A stretch of 64,000 nucleotides of DNA, taken from positions 1,152,879 through 1,216,878 of the forward strand of contig NZ_AZAJ01000001.1 in NCBI RefSeq assembly GCF_000504205.1, read 5' to 3'. The notes beneath the pieces are model-generated. The model saw only the letters and a list, made by a program, of their open reading frames with translations. It was not told the origin of the DNA and did no database searches. A program made the translations under genes and the position numbers. Each line of letters starts with the position of its first letter. Position 1 is the first letter of the stretch. This DNA is from Methanolobus tindarius DSM 2278. GTDB lineage: Archaea; Halobacteriota; Methanosarcinia; Methanosarcinales; Methanosarcinaceae. Below, in pieces: positions 55,973 to 63,921 of this stretch.

Positions 55973-56808
55973 TGAAACCTTCCAGACTGCTATTTGGAAC
56001 TGCAGGCACACCAAAAAGTTCCAAAAAAAGAAACAGCATATCGGGCATCGAAAGAGTGAAGGAACTCGGACTTGACTGTATGGAACTTGAGTTTGTCCGT
56101 GGAGTTAAAATGGGCGAATCCACTGCCGCAAACGTCCGGGAGAAATCATTTGATGAAGATATTTCATTGAGCGTTCATGGCCCTTACTATATCAATCTGA
56201 ATTCACAGGAACCTGAAAAAATAGATGCCAGTATAGAAAGGATCTATAAATCATCAAGAATCGGCAGCCTCTGCGGTGCAAGGAACATTGTGTTTCATCC
56301 TGCATATTATCACAAAGAAAGTTCTGAAAAAGTCTACAAAAAGGTGTTTTCATTACTGGAACAACTTGTTTCAAGGCTGAATGACGAAGGCATAGAAGTA
56401 ATACTCAGGCCTGAAACCACAGGAAAAGGAACACAGTTTGGCAGTCTTCAGGAAAACGTGAAACTTGGAGCAGAAATAGATAATGTACTCCCATGTATTG
56501 ATTTTGCGCACCTGCATGCACGGAGTAATGGTGCTGAGAACAGCTATGAGGAATTCTCTGCAACGCTGGAACTTGTTGAGAATGAACTTGGCAGGGAAGG
56601 ACTTGATGATATGCACATGCATGTTTCAGGTATTGAATACGGTGAAAAAGGGGAGCGGAATCACCTGAATCTGGATGACTCAGACATGCAGTATTCTGAA
56701 CTTACACGTGCCCTTAAAGACTTTAAGGTAAAAGGTCTGCTAATATGTGAAAGTCCTGACAATGAAGGTGATGCAGCGTTATTAAAAAGAACGTATGAGG
56801 GTTTGTAG
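55972..56808 (+). CDS. Endonuclease IV-like TIM-barrel protein
   Basis: A 278-residue protein of the AP endonuclease family 2 fold. Metal-binding histidines and acids typical of endonuclease IV are visible: SVHGPYYINL near residue 68, FHPAYYH near 108, RPETTGKGTQFGS near 145, CIDFAHLHAR near 175, MHMHVSGIEY near 212 and CESP near 258. Together these correspond to the tri-zinc site, so nuclease activity on abasic DNA is possible, although some archaeal members have other roles. It overlaps the upstream unknown gene. Confidence 0.85.
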   Translation: MKPSRLLFGTAGTPKSSKKRNSISGIERVKELGLDCMELEFVRGVKMGESTAANVREKSFDEDISLSVHGPYYINLNSQEPEKIDASIERIYKSSRIGSLCGARNIVFHPAYYHKESSEKVYKKVFSLLEQLVSRLNDEGIEVILRPETTGKGTQFGSLQENVKLGAEIDNVLPCIDFAHLHARSNGAENSYEEFSATLELVENELGREGLDDMHMHVSGIEYGEKGERNHLNLDDSDMQYSELTRALKDFKVKGLLICESPDNEGDAALLKRTYEGL

Positions 56809-56822
56809 ACCCTCGTATATTA

Positions 56823-57509
56823 TTAGATGTGAAGTGACGGTGCCACATGCTCCAGGAATGGATGCAGCAATGTGAAGATGCCAATTACTACAATAACAGA
56901 ACCACTCACAAGCGGAAGTTTGTTTATCTTCGTGCTGCTTACATAGCTCTCAATAAAGCCTTTTCCTTTAACAAATATGACTGATAGTGAAGTGATAGCT
57001 ATTGCCAGACCTGCACTGAATATCAGTACATATATCAAACCATTATACACCTGATTGTTTGCAATGCTGAACAGCAATACTGCGAGTGCAGCCGGACATG
57101 GAATAAGTCCTGTTGACAAGCCTATTGCAATTACACCTTTTTTAGTATCAATTGCATGTTCGTGAGGATGGAAGAATTTTCTCAAGATCCAGATGCCTAC
57201 TGCTATGAGAATTGTTCCTCCAAGTACACTCATGATATCATGAGTCATGTCCACATTCAAAGCTTCTACCAGATATATTGATGCAACACCCAATGCCAAT
57301 ACCACTACGACATGAGAAACAACAATAGTCATCCCAAGGAGAAGTGCATCTTTAAGATCTGCATCAGTACCCATTACAAAAACTGCCATTATAGATTTTC
57401 CGTGTCCTGGCTCCAGTGCATGTAGTGCACCGAGCAGGAATGCAGACATGACTATAAATAGGCTGAGACCTGAAGTAAGCCCATCTGCTCCAATTGAAAG
57501 TATATCCAT
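56823..57509 (-). CDS. NicO/RcnA-type nickel or cobalt transporter
   Basis: A 228-residue membrane protein with about six helices. The motif HALEPGHGKS at residues 30-39 and the later SHVVVVLALG and GLIPCPAALAVL motifs are those of the NicO family, to which the Ni/Co efflux protein RcnA belongs. An internal HPHEHA stretch near residue 115 may bind metal. Ribosome binding site GGAG. A candidate NikR palindrome at 57554-57569 sits downstream of a TATA box, so expression may depend on nickel. Direction (uptake or export) cannot be read from sequence. Confidence 0.85.
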   Translation of the reverse strand: MDILSIGADGLTSGLSLFIVMSAFLLGALHALEPGHGKSIMAVFVMGTDADLKDALLLGMTIVVSHVVVVLALGVASIYLVEALNVDMTHDIMSVLGGTILIAVGIWILRKFFHPHEHAIDTKKGVIAIGLSTGLIPCPAALAVLLFSIANNQVYNGLIYVLIFSAGLAIAITSLSVIFVKGKGFIESYVSSTKINKLPLVSGSVIVVIGIFTLLHPFLEHVAPSLHI

Positions 57510-57553
57510 GATGATTACTCCATTTCGATTTGATTTCTAAATTGTAAATAAAC

Positions 57554-57569
57554 GTTAGTTGTTATTCGT
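57554..57569. promoter_or_regulatory. Candidate NikR box upstream of the NicO gene
   Basis: GTTAGTTGTTATTCGT agrees with ACTAATTGTTATTAGT at 12 of 16 positions by hand count. It lies about 30 nt downstream of a TATA element (TATATAAATA complement at 57589-57598), where transcription of the minus-strand NicO gene should start. Confidence 0.4.
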
Positions 57570-57886
57570 AATACTAATTTATCATCACTATATAAATACA
57601 TTATGAATAAATATGCTACAAATACCCATTATAATAATACTCAAAGAAATAAATAGCTACTAAACCCAGAATAATAAGACAAAATACTAAGTACAATTGC
57701 GGATTTGTGAGGGATTTTCTATGAATAATATGACACTATATAGCATAATAAGTATCAATTTCAATGAGATAAATATAAAAGCAGCAAATTAAGAGGATTA
57801 GAAGAATACAACATAAATAAAACATAAAAATATTAAGTAAAGTAACATTATATAGTCATAAATTCGATTCATAACAATACTTACGA

Positions 57887-57911
57887 ATTATTTGAATTTG
57901 ATTCAAATAAT
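57887..57911. repeat. 11-bp perfect inverted repeat
   Basis: ATTATTTGAAT-TTG-ATTCAAATAAT. It is nested inside a second inverted repeat (AATTCG 57861-57866 with CGAATT 57884-57889). Position is 44 nt before the tiny frame at 57955, so it may be an operator or an RNA stem. Confidence 0.5.
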
Positions 57912-57954
57912 AGCATTCATAACACACACGGGATAAATTAAAGGTGTTAAAGTC

Positions 57955-58035
57955 ATGACATACCCGGCACATTCGCCCACAAAAAAGAGTAATTCTAAAA
58001 AAAGAAACATGAAAACTAAGAATTCTTTATTTTAA
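57955..58035 (+). CDS. Possible 26-residue basic peptide
   Basis: ATG at 57955 follows AAAGGTGTTAAAGTC, a reasonable ribosome binding site. The 26-residue product is very basic (eight lysines, an arginine, several asparagines and serines) and ends in SLF. I do not recognise it. It may also be chance in AT-rich sequence; the ribosome binding site and the upstream inverted repeat argue for a real transcription unit. Confidence 0.25.
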   Translation: MTYPAHSPTKKSNSKKRNMKTKNSLF

Positions 58036-58200
58036 AAAATTAATGATATTATCATAAGCTTTGACATACACCATAAAAAACAAGAAGTAGTATTACCCAT
58101 GCTGATAACGTAACATATCATAAAAGAATAATGAAAGTAATCCTTTTATACCGAAAAAAGAGATGTCTGTCCGTACTCAAACAGTTAGGAGTTAATTAAG

Positions 58201-58395
58201 ATGTTATGGAGTTATTCAAAAATTGACGAAGCAAAAGTAAAGACCATCGAAGAACTTGAAAAGAAGCTGGGCGTAACCCTTCTTGCGTTCTCCGGACAGG
58301 ACATCAAGAATGCAGAACTCACATCTGCAGACCTTGAAGCAATTGAGAAGGTTGAAAGCGAACTCGGGCTTTCACTCGTTGCAGTAAAAGTATAA
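58201..58395 (+). CDS. Small acidic protein of unknown function
   Basis: A 64-residue protein, nearly all helix, with two related LEKKLGVTLLAF and VESELGLSLVAV segments: a repeated pattern of acidic helix followed by LG-x-(T/S)L-x-A. The repeat suggests a duplicated helix-strand unit. No family recognised. It has GGAG 10 nt upstream, a TATA element near 58142 and a terminator at 58458, so it is a monocistronic gene. Confidence 0.8.
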   Translation: MLWSYSKIDEAKVKTIEELEKKLGVTLLAFSGQDIKNAELTSADLEAIEKVESELGLSLVAVKV

Positions 58396-58457
58396 GGTTA
58401 AATTTTAACTTTTTTTACAAATACAAAAACATCCTATGTTTTAACTTAGATTTTACA

Positions 58458-58480
58458 GTGTTCATTTATTCCCTGAACAC
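58458..58480 (+). terminator. Terminator of the 64-residue protein gene
   Basis: GTGTTCA-TTTATTCCC-TGAACAC is a perfect 7-bp hairpin followed by CATTTTTT, 62 nt after the stop. Confidence 0.55.
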
Positions 58481-58612
58481 CATTTTTTGATGCAGATTAA
58501 TCGTATAAGAACTTTCTTGATTAAGTTTTACATATATTGTAAGTATTGTTTACAAAAATGAAGAATGATAAAAGAAGAATACATATACTTGTATTTCTAT
58601 TTACCAATTACC

Positions 58613-59158
58613 ATGAGTCAAGAGAGTAATGATACTAATGACATAGAATCACAATTCTTAAAATTATTTTATGCACTTGATAGCAAAACAAGACTAAAGA
58701 TGATACAGAGTCTGCACAAGAATGAAAAACATATTTCAGAGCTGGCGCGCGAACAGGAACTATCAATACCCGTTGCCTCAAAACATGTAAGCATCCTGGA
58801 AGAAGCCAGTCTTATTGAAAGACACATATATGGAAAAACCCACGTTCTGGAAATAAATAATAAAGATGTTGCCAGTTCACTGGACATCCTGGCACCAACC
58901 AAATCAATTAAGGTGAAAAAAGGGACCAGTCTGCTTGATGCTCTGAAAAGAGTTGCAATTGTAGAAACAAAGAAGCTAAAGGGAATAGAACAGGTGGTCG
59001 CAGTGAATGGTGATGAAGGATTTTACATTTATGAAAAAGAGGGAGAGCTCTGTGACCAGACTGTCCAGAAGTGCACATTATCTGATGACGTAACAATTAC
59101 ATGGAAGAAACTAGAACCTATTGCAAAAATGCGCCTCAATATTGAAATCGAAGACTGA
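58613..59158 (+). CDS. ArsR-type regulator with C-terminal ligand-like domain
   Basis: A 181-residue protein. Residues about 10-85 form an ArsR-type winged helix (LYALDSKTRLKMIQSLHK-type start, then ISELAREQELSIPVASKHVSIL). The C-terminal half, KKGTSLLDALKRVA and VAVNGDEGFYIYEKEGELCD, resembles a DUF4430-like beta-grasp module, which in other proteins binds cobalamin carriers or glycans. I chose ATG 58613 since the conserved part begins soon after; an earlier ATG at 58565 adds a hydrophobic stretch. The neighbouring cobalt and nickel genes suggest a metal- or corrinoid-linked role. Confidence 0.75.
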   Translation: MSQESNDTNDIESQFLKLFYALDSKTRLKMIQSLHKNEKHISELAREQELSIPVASKHVSILEEASLIERHIYGKTHVLEINNKDVASSLDILAPTKSIKVKKGTSLLDALKRVAIVETKKLKGIEQVVAVNGDEGFYIYEKEGELCDQTVQKCTLSDDVTITWKKLEPIAKMRLNIEIED

Positions 59159-59245
59159 TTTTCTGATAAATAATCCTACAGTGCCATTGCACACTTTTTT
59201 TAAGGCATAATTTAAAGTCTACCGAACAACTATTTATACATTAAG

Positions 59246-59275
59246 ACTAATTGTTATTAGTACTATTGATAGTAC
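59246..59275. promoter_or_regulatory. Two overlapping palindromes, candidate NikR operator
   Basis: ACTAAT-TGTT-ATTAGT (59246-59261) and GTACTAT-TG-ATAGTAC (59260-59275) are both perfect inverted repeats and share two bases. A TATA element (TATTTATA) lies at about 59231-59238, so the first palindrome covers the expected transcription start of the 59317 operon. Sites with related sequence precede nikR and the NicO gene. Confidence 0.6.
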
Positions 59276-59316
59276 CCATTATCTATTTCGCATTGCAACA
59301 ATACAGAGGTATTTAG

Positions 59317-59565
59317 ATGTCTCCACAAATCGATAAATACAAAAATGCGGCTTATGAAACACACAAAAATGGACTGTTCTGGCAAACTTACATCTACAAA
59401 AAAGACACTGATCTCAATTACAAACTAATTGATATAGCCAGATTCCTGGTGGAACCTGAAGTTGAGGTTATCCATGAGATCATTGATAGAACAATATCTA
59501 CTGTTGACCATCAGTTCCCTGATTCAAATGTATTGAAACTATATTCAGCAGGAGAATTATCTTGA
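59317..59565 (+). CDS. Unknown small protein, first gene of a nickel-box operon
   Basis: An 82-residue soluble protein, start MSPQIDKYKNAAYETHKNG, without cysteines or membrane helices; a central DIARFLVEPEVEVIHEIIDRT helix and a final FPDSNVLKLYSAGEL. No family recognised. GAGGTA precedes the ATG. Its stop overlaps the TTG start of the next gene (TTGA). Control by the operator at 59246 suggests a function in nickel metabolism. Confidence 0.75.
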   Translation: MSPQIDKYKNAAYETHKNGLFWQTYIYKKDTDLNYKLIDIARFLVEPEVEVIHEIIDRTISTVDHQFPDSNVLKLYSAGELS

Positions 59566-60173
59566 ATGCATTAATAGCTAAAAAAGCCATAGAAATGCTT
59601 CACAATACCAAAGGAATAGAAAAAGCAATTCTCCTTGATGCTGAAGATATTAAGACTATAATGAAACTTGAAAAGAAAGATGAACAAATGAATTCATTGA
59701 ATCTTGGCAGGAAACACAACATTGGAGTCAAAAAAGCCCTGGGAGCAAACATACTGATAGCTTTTGTTACAAATCGAGATTATGACTGGCCAACGGACAA
59801 CTTGAAGATACTCTACCAGGGAGAAGTCATTGGGAAGGACATCAGCGATGCAGAGGAAATTGAGAAATATACAAACTCAAATCAATATTGCGTATTCGGC
59901 AATATTGTAGTCAACTTCCGTAAAATGAGAAACATTAGAAATACAACTGAACCTCCAATGATGGTAATCAGTGCTAAAACATGGGATAAAGCAGAAGAGA
60001 TGAATTTTGTATCTGAAGCTTTGATAGCATCACCTTCGAGGTTAACCGACGGATACATCAAATCTAAAATCCCATGTGAAAGGGAATTATATGTAGGGAC
60101 TTTTCTTGTAGGATTAAATCTCGAAAAAAAAGAGATTGAACAATTCGCAATAAATAATATAATGGAAAACTAA
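59562..60173 (+). CDS. Unknown protein coupled to the preceding gene, TTG start
   Basis: A 203-residue soluble protein. It has AIEMLHNTKGIEKAILLDAEDI near the start and ANILIAFVTNRDYDWPTDNLKILYQGEV in the middle; the C terminus has CERELYVGTFLVGLNLEKKEIEQF. A Rossmann- or ferredoxin-like alternation of strands and helices is likely. No known motif. Start TTG 59562 lies 7 nt after GGAG and overlaps the upstream stop. A convergent terminator hairpin lies beyond the stop, next to cbiO. Probably acts with the 82-residue partner. Confidence 0.75.
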   Translation: MNALIAKKAIEMLHNTKGIEKAILLDAEDIKTIMKLEKKDEQMNSLNLGRKHNIGVKKALGANILIAFVTNRDYDWPTDNLKILYQGEVIGKDISDAEEIEKYTNSNQYCVFGNIVVNFRKMRNIRNTTEPPMMVISAKTWDKAEEMNFVSEALIASPSRLTDGYIKSKIPCERELYVGTFLVGLNLEKKEIEQFAINNIMEN

Positions 60174-60178
60174 AACTA

Positions 60179-60202
60179 AATCATTTCTATAAAAAAATGA
60201 TT
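60179..60202. terminator. Convergent terminator hairpin
   Basis: AATCATTT and AAATGATT form an 8-bp stem around an A-rich loop, between the convergent unknown gene and cbiO; it overlaps the cbiO stop. Confidence 0.35.
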
Positions 60203-61541
60203 AGTTATTTATGTTATCCGATTCTGACTTTTTTTGATCAGGGTTAACAACAGTAACAGGAATATTGATTCCGCTTTTTTCCATGTAATCCTTTATTCTT
60301 TTAAGAGCATGGCAGACCATACCACCATTTGTAAGAATCAGACACCTCTGACCTGCCAGAGAATTCAGGATTGAACGGTCCACAACACCTGCAGTGACAT
60401 GAAGATAAATCTCATCTCTTTCTGCCAGAACTTTGCTTCTCTTGCCCATTGCCCCAATACATTCAATTTCATCCCTGAGTATTATATCACAAAGCTCATC
60501 TTTTGAATATCTTGAAGTATCATATATTCCAATAGAACCTGCCCTGTATGGCCTTCTTTCCATTTCGACAATTGCAAGACCATCCTCATGAATGTGCAGA
60601 ACTTTACAGTTTGCAGCCTCATAGCCAGAATCCGGAGCATAATCACCATATAATATACCAAGATTGATGTAGTCCCCTTCTTTTACCTCAGATGGTACTT
60701 TAGCCCACAATAATTGCTGTGAGCGCAAAGAATGAACTAGATCTGGAATATCCCGGGGGCAGCATTGCGGTTTTACAAGACCCCTGCGTTTGATCTCTTC
60801 ATAGATCTCAAGAGTCACAGGTCGTCTGAGATATGCAGCCTTAAGATTATCATCATGCATAAAAATAGCTTCAGGTGTACCTTCACTGATCACTTTATGC
60901 TCATTCATCAGAAATACATAGTCTGCCCAGCCATATGCCAGATTCACATCATGAGTGGATATGATTATCGTTTTCCCGAAATAATTCAATTCATTTAGTA
61001 AATCCATTACCTCATCTGCACCTACAGGATCCAGATTTGCAAGAGGTTCATCCAGAATGATAACTTCAGGATCCATTGCAACAATTCCTGCAATTGCAAC
61101 CCTCTTTTTCTGGCCACCACTTAAATGATGAGGTGGTTTATCTTTCAGGTGTGTCAGACCCACATATTCAAGTGTTTTATTAACAATATCTTCTACCTTA
61201 TCTTTTGGGTAGCCAAGGTTTGTTGGACCGAAAGCAACGTCCTGGTAAATAGTAGGAGCGAATATCTGGTCATCTGAATTCTGGAAAACTATACCAATAT
61301 TCTTCCTGATTTCTCTGAGAGATTTTGAATCGTATTTCATAGACTTTCCATGAAAGAGGATTTCACCCTTTTTTGGACGGTGAGTTCCATTCATTGATAG
61401 AAACAATGTTGATTTTCCGGAACCATTACGTCCGACAAAAGCTATTTTTTTACCTTTTTCAATGGTAACGCTAATGCTGTCCAGAGCAAGAGTCCCATCA
61501 GGATAGGAAAAACTCAGATTTTTTGTTTCTAATATAACCAA
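60201..61541 (-). CDS. cbiO: ECF-type cobalt transporter ATPase CbiO with C-terminal extension
   Basis: ATPase subunit of an energy-coupling-factor metal transporter. Residues 1-240 form a standard ABC domain: Walker [10 protein letters not shown] (37-45), Q loop, signature LSGGQKKR (140-147), Walker B VIILDEPL and the switch histidine in STHD. Unlike typical 270-280-residue CbiO proteins it has a further 190 residues (about 258-446) with two cysteines in PQCCPRD, a [18 protein letters not shown] part, and [22 protein letters not shown] near the end, which may be a regulatory domain. It is 9 nt after cbiQ. Confidence 0.9.
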   Translation of the reverse strand: MVILETKNLSFSYPDGTLALDSISVTIEKGKKIAFVGRNGSGKSTLFLSMNGTHRPKKGEILFHGKSMKYDSKSLREIRKNIGIVFQNSDDQIFAPTIYQDVAFGPTNLGYPKDKVEDIVNKTLEYVGLTHLKDKPPHHLSGGQKKRVAIAGIVAMDPEVIILDEPLANLDPVGADEVMDLLNELNYFGKTIIISTHDVNLAYGWADYVFLMNEHKVISEGTPEAIFMHDDNLKAAYLRRPVTLEIYEEIKRRGLVKPQCCPRDIPDLVHSLRSQQLLWAKVPSEVKEGDYINLGILYGDYAPDSGYEAANCKVLHIHEDGLAIVEMERRPYRAGSIGIYDTSRYSKDELCDIILRDEIECIGAMGKRSKVLAERDEIYLHVTAGVVDRSILNSLAGQRCLILTNGGMVCHALKRIKDYMEKSGINIPVTVVNPDQKKSESDNINN

Positions 61542-61550
61542 TATTTCACC

Positions 61551-62333
61551 TCAAAAAATGGATGCATCCCTTGTAAAGTAAAAAGCCACTATAACAACTG
61601 CAAAATAAATAACTGTTAGCAGGGCCTCTGCTATATTTATGGGTCTTTTTTCATCCAGCAATATTAACTTCCCATCATAACATCGTGAATTCATGGATAC
61701 GAATATCTTTTCACCCTGTTCCCAGGACCTTATGAAAAGGTTAGTACCAAGCATGACCATGGACCTGAAAGATGTCCTGAAGTCCTTATACCCCAGCCTC
61801 ACTGACTGGGCATACCTTACACCTATTGCAACATCTAAAAAAACAAAGATGTAGCGATACATCATCATTGCTATCTCAAGGAATGAATCCGGAAGTTTTG
61901 TGGCTTTAAGAACCGAGAATAATTCGATCATAGGTGTTGTCAGAGAAAGGAAGAACAGGCATGACATACCTCCCAGTGTACGTGCGAGTACCAGAAAAGC
62001 CATATTAAGACCGGCACGGCTTACGCCGAAAGTTAGTCCGAAAATATCAAATGAAAACAGTTTGGCACCTTCACCAAAGAAAAATGCTATAATTACAGCA
62101 CTTACAAGAACAAAACCAGCCGGAGCAGCTAATATCCTTAAATAAAAAGAAGCTGGTATCTTCCCAAAATAAATGGTTGCAAAACTCATACAGATAGCTA
62201 TTATAAAAGGAACCAGCGGAGAATTTGAAGAGACTCCTGCAAGAAGACCAAAAGTAACAATGGCTATCTTAAGCCAGTTGTTCCTGTACCTGAGAGGGCT
62301 CAGGACAGCATAGTCATCAAGTATATGTGCCAT
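61551..62333 (-). CDS. cbiQ: Energy-coupling factor permease CbiQ
   Basis: Membrane T-component that couples CbiO to CbiM. The 260-residue protein begins MAHILDDYAVLSPLRYRN, has about six helices, and carries the coupling motif ARxxQ-like RYAQSVRLGYKDF and a later MNSRCYDG. I chose ATG 62333, just before the conserved start; an ATG further upstream is not supported. It is separated from cbiN by 268 nt with a hairpin, so cbiQO may be transcribed separately from cbiMN. Confidence 0.9.
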   Translation of the reverse strand: MAHILDDYAVLSPLRYRNNWLKIAIVTFGLLAGVSSNSPLVPFIIAICMSFATIYFGKIPASFYLRILAAPAGFVLVSAVIIAFFFGEGAKLFSFDIFGLTFGVSRAGLNMAFLVLARTLGGMSCLFFLSLTTPMIELFSVLKATKLPDSFLEIAMMMYRYIFVFLDVAIGVRYAQSVRLGYKDFRTSFRSMVMLGTNLFIRSWEQGEKIFVSMNSRCYDGKLILLDEKRPINIAEALLTVIYFAVVIVAFYFTRDASIF

Positions 62334-62574
62334 TTTTAAATCCAACCAATTATAAAACAATTCAAATTGTGTAAATATTAGCTGTACAAGTGTAATGGAA
62401 TACGATAGAGAGCTTTATACATAAGCATTTCGTTATTAAGTTCCAAGATAATAATCATACTCATAAAAAAAGAAATACATAAATCAATTTACATAAGATA
62501 CATCGAAAACTACTAAATTAAATCAAAATAAATTGTTTCCAAAAAATCAATTTTAAAAAGAAAAGAAAAATGGT

Positions 62575-62593
62575 GTGCTTCCAGAAGAAGCAC
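62575..62593 (-). terminator. Terminator or attenuator between cbiN and cbiQ
   Basis: GTGCTTC-CAGAA-GAAGCAC is a perfect 7-bp hairpin 9 nt past the cbiN stop, followed on the minus strand by T-rich sequence. It may end cbiMN transcription or reduce expression of cbiQO. Confidence 0.5.
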
Positions 62594-62601
62594 GTTAAGA
62601 A

Positions 62602-62895
62602 TTATTTGTTACTCTGTCCTTTGCCCTTATAGTATCCGAATGTGTAACCTATCACGATTGCACCGAATGCAGCCTGAAGTGCAAAGAGCAGACTTTCTGT
62701 TTCTCCTCCAGGTGGTTCAAAGAGATACTTCTGGAACCATGGTGTAAAAGGTTCATAGCCGAAATTCTCTGAGACAAAATCTCCTGCTGCACCATCTGCA
62801 CCACCAAATTCAGAATCCGGATTTGCTGCTGCTCCGTAGAAGAACTGTGCAGCAAAAAGAATGACAATTAAACCTACAATATATTCTAGTTTCAT
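62602..62895 (-). CDS. cbiN: Cobalt transport protein CbiN
   Basis: A 97-residue protein with an N-terminal hydrophobic helix, an outside loop with NPDSEFGGADG and PFTPWFQ, and a C-terminal helix: the two-helix topology of CbiN, which assists CbiM in metal capture. Its start overlaps the cbiM stop by 4 nt. Confidence 0.9.
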   Translation of the reverse strand: MKLEYIVGLIVILFAAQFFYGAAANPDSEFGGADGAAGDFVSENFGYEPFTPWFQKYLFEPPGGETESLLFALQAAFGAIVIGYTFGYYKGKGQSNK

Positions 62896-63587
62896 TCCAT
62901 TGCCTCCTTAAGTTTTGTAACTGCAGAGGTTGTAAGCACATTAAGATCAACAAGAACATCGCTCTTGATCTGAACAACATACTTCATGATGAGTGCTGTA
63001 AGAGCTCCTTCCATAATCGCAAGTGGAACCTGGGTTGCTGCGAATATTGTGGCAAATGCTGTGAATGATGCCAATATTCCACCCTCTGCCGAAGGGAATG
63101 CTACTGCCAGTTGCAAAGATGTCACAACATAAGTGACCCAATCCGCTATTGCTGTTGCAAGGAAAACGTTCAGATAAAAGTTCATACCTGATTTTGACGC
63201 TGCCTTATAGAATATGTACGCAACAAAAGGACCAATTATTGCCATGGATGCAGCGTTTGCACCAAGTGTGGTTATACCACCGTGTGCCAGAAAAATAGCC
63301 TGATAAAGAAGAACTATTACACCAAGAACTGCTGTAATTGCAGGACCAAAGAGGATGGCTGCCATTCCCGTGCCTGTCGGATGTGAAGAACTTCCTGTTA
63401 CTGAAGGAAGTTTAAGAGATGAGAGAACGAATATAAAAGCACCTGCTACTGCAAGCAGAGGAACAACTTCCCTTCTTTCGCTTACAAGCTTATTCAATTT
63501 ATACATACCATACAGTATTACCGGAATAGAGAATACAAACCATAACTGCCACCAAGGTGATGGTAAGAAACCCTCGAATATATGCAT
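62892..63587 (-). CDS. cbiM: Cobalt (or nickel) substrate-binding permease CbiM
   Basis: The metal-binding S-component. The protein begins MHIFEGFLP, where the amino group, His2 and a later histidine bind the metal in CbiM/NikM proteins; a SSHPTG loop near residue 67 holds that second histidine. Seven helices and 231 residues are normal. A separate CbiN gene follows, which favours the cobalt (CbiMN) subtype, although NikMN can be fused in nickel systems. Ribosome binding site GGAAGGTGACA. No NikR-type palindrome of the kind found at 59.2 kb is convincing here. Confidence 0.93.
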   Translation of the reverse strand: MHIFEGFLPSPWWQLWFVFSIPVILYGMYKLNKLVSERREVVPLLAVAGAFIFVLSSLKLPSVTGSSSHPTGTGMAAILFGPAITAVLGVIVLLYQAIFLAHGGITTLGANAASMAIIGPFVAYIFYKAASKSGMNFYLNVFLATAIADWVTYVVTSLQLAVAFPSAEGGILASFTAFATIFAATQVPLAIMEGALTALIMKYVVQIKSDVLVDLNVLTTSAVTKLKEAME

Positions 63588-63921
63588 TATTTGTCACCTT
63601 CCATTTTTAAATTATAATTATCTATTGAACCATACCCCCATCAACCATGTTAAACAAATACATTAAACAACTAAAGTTGATTTGGATACAAAGTGTAATA
63701 TGTTATGGTACTTAAACATAACGATTCCCATTTGAGGTTAATGCTGTTTTCATGTTAACTAACAACCATAGGGTTTTAAAAAACACTACTACTCAAACAA
63801 TCTAAATAATATCATCTAAACCACCAGTTAAAGAATGCAGATGTAATGACAGAACCAGGGTTTAAGCAAAAACAGAATTAATTGATTTAATATAAAAAAA
63901 ATAGAGAAAACAATGACAGAG
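63588..63921. other. Intergenic region upstream of cbiM
   Basis: A 334-nt AT-rich region with the cbiM promoter and an inverted repeat GTTATG-N9-CATAAC (63702-63722). No cobalamin riboswitch fold is evident to me, and none is expected in this group. No small gene with a ribosome binding site. Confidence 0.5.

Larger units (their letters stand above)
57510..57954. other. Long AT-rich intergenic region
   Basis: A 445-nt region between the NicO gene and a tiny reading frame. It contains the NicO promoter (TATA 57589-57598, candidate NikR box 57554-57569) and an 11-bp inverted repeat (57887-57911). No larger reading frame has a ribosome binding site. It may contain an RNA gene, but I see no tRNA- or SRP-like fold. 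Confidence 0.4.

Noticed and set aside
63702-63722. GTTATG-N9-CATAAC repeat upstream of cbiM as a NikR box
   Set aside because: Only about 7 of 16 positions agree with the palindrome found at the three other promoters and its half-site spacing differs; it may belong to another regulator.
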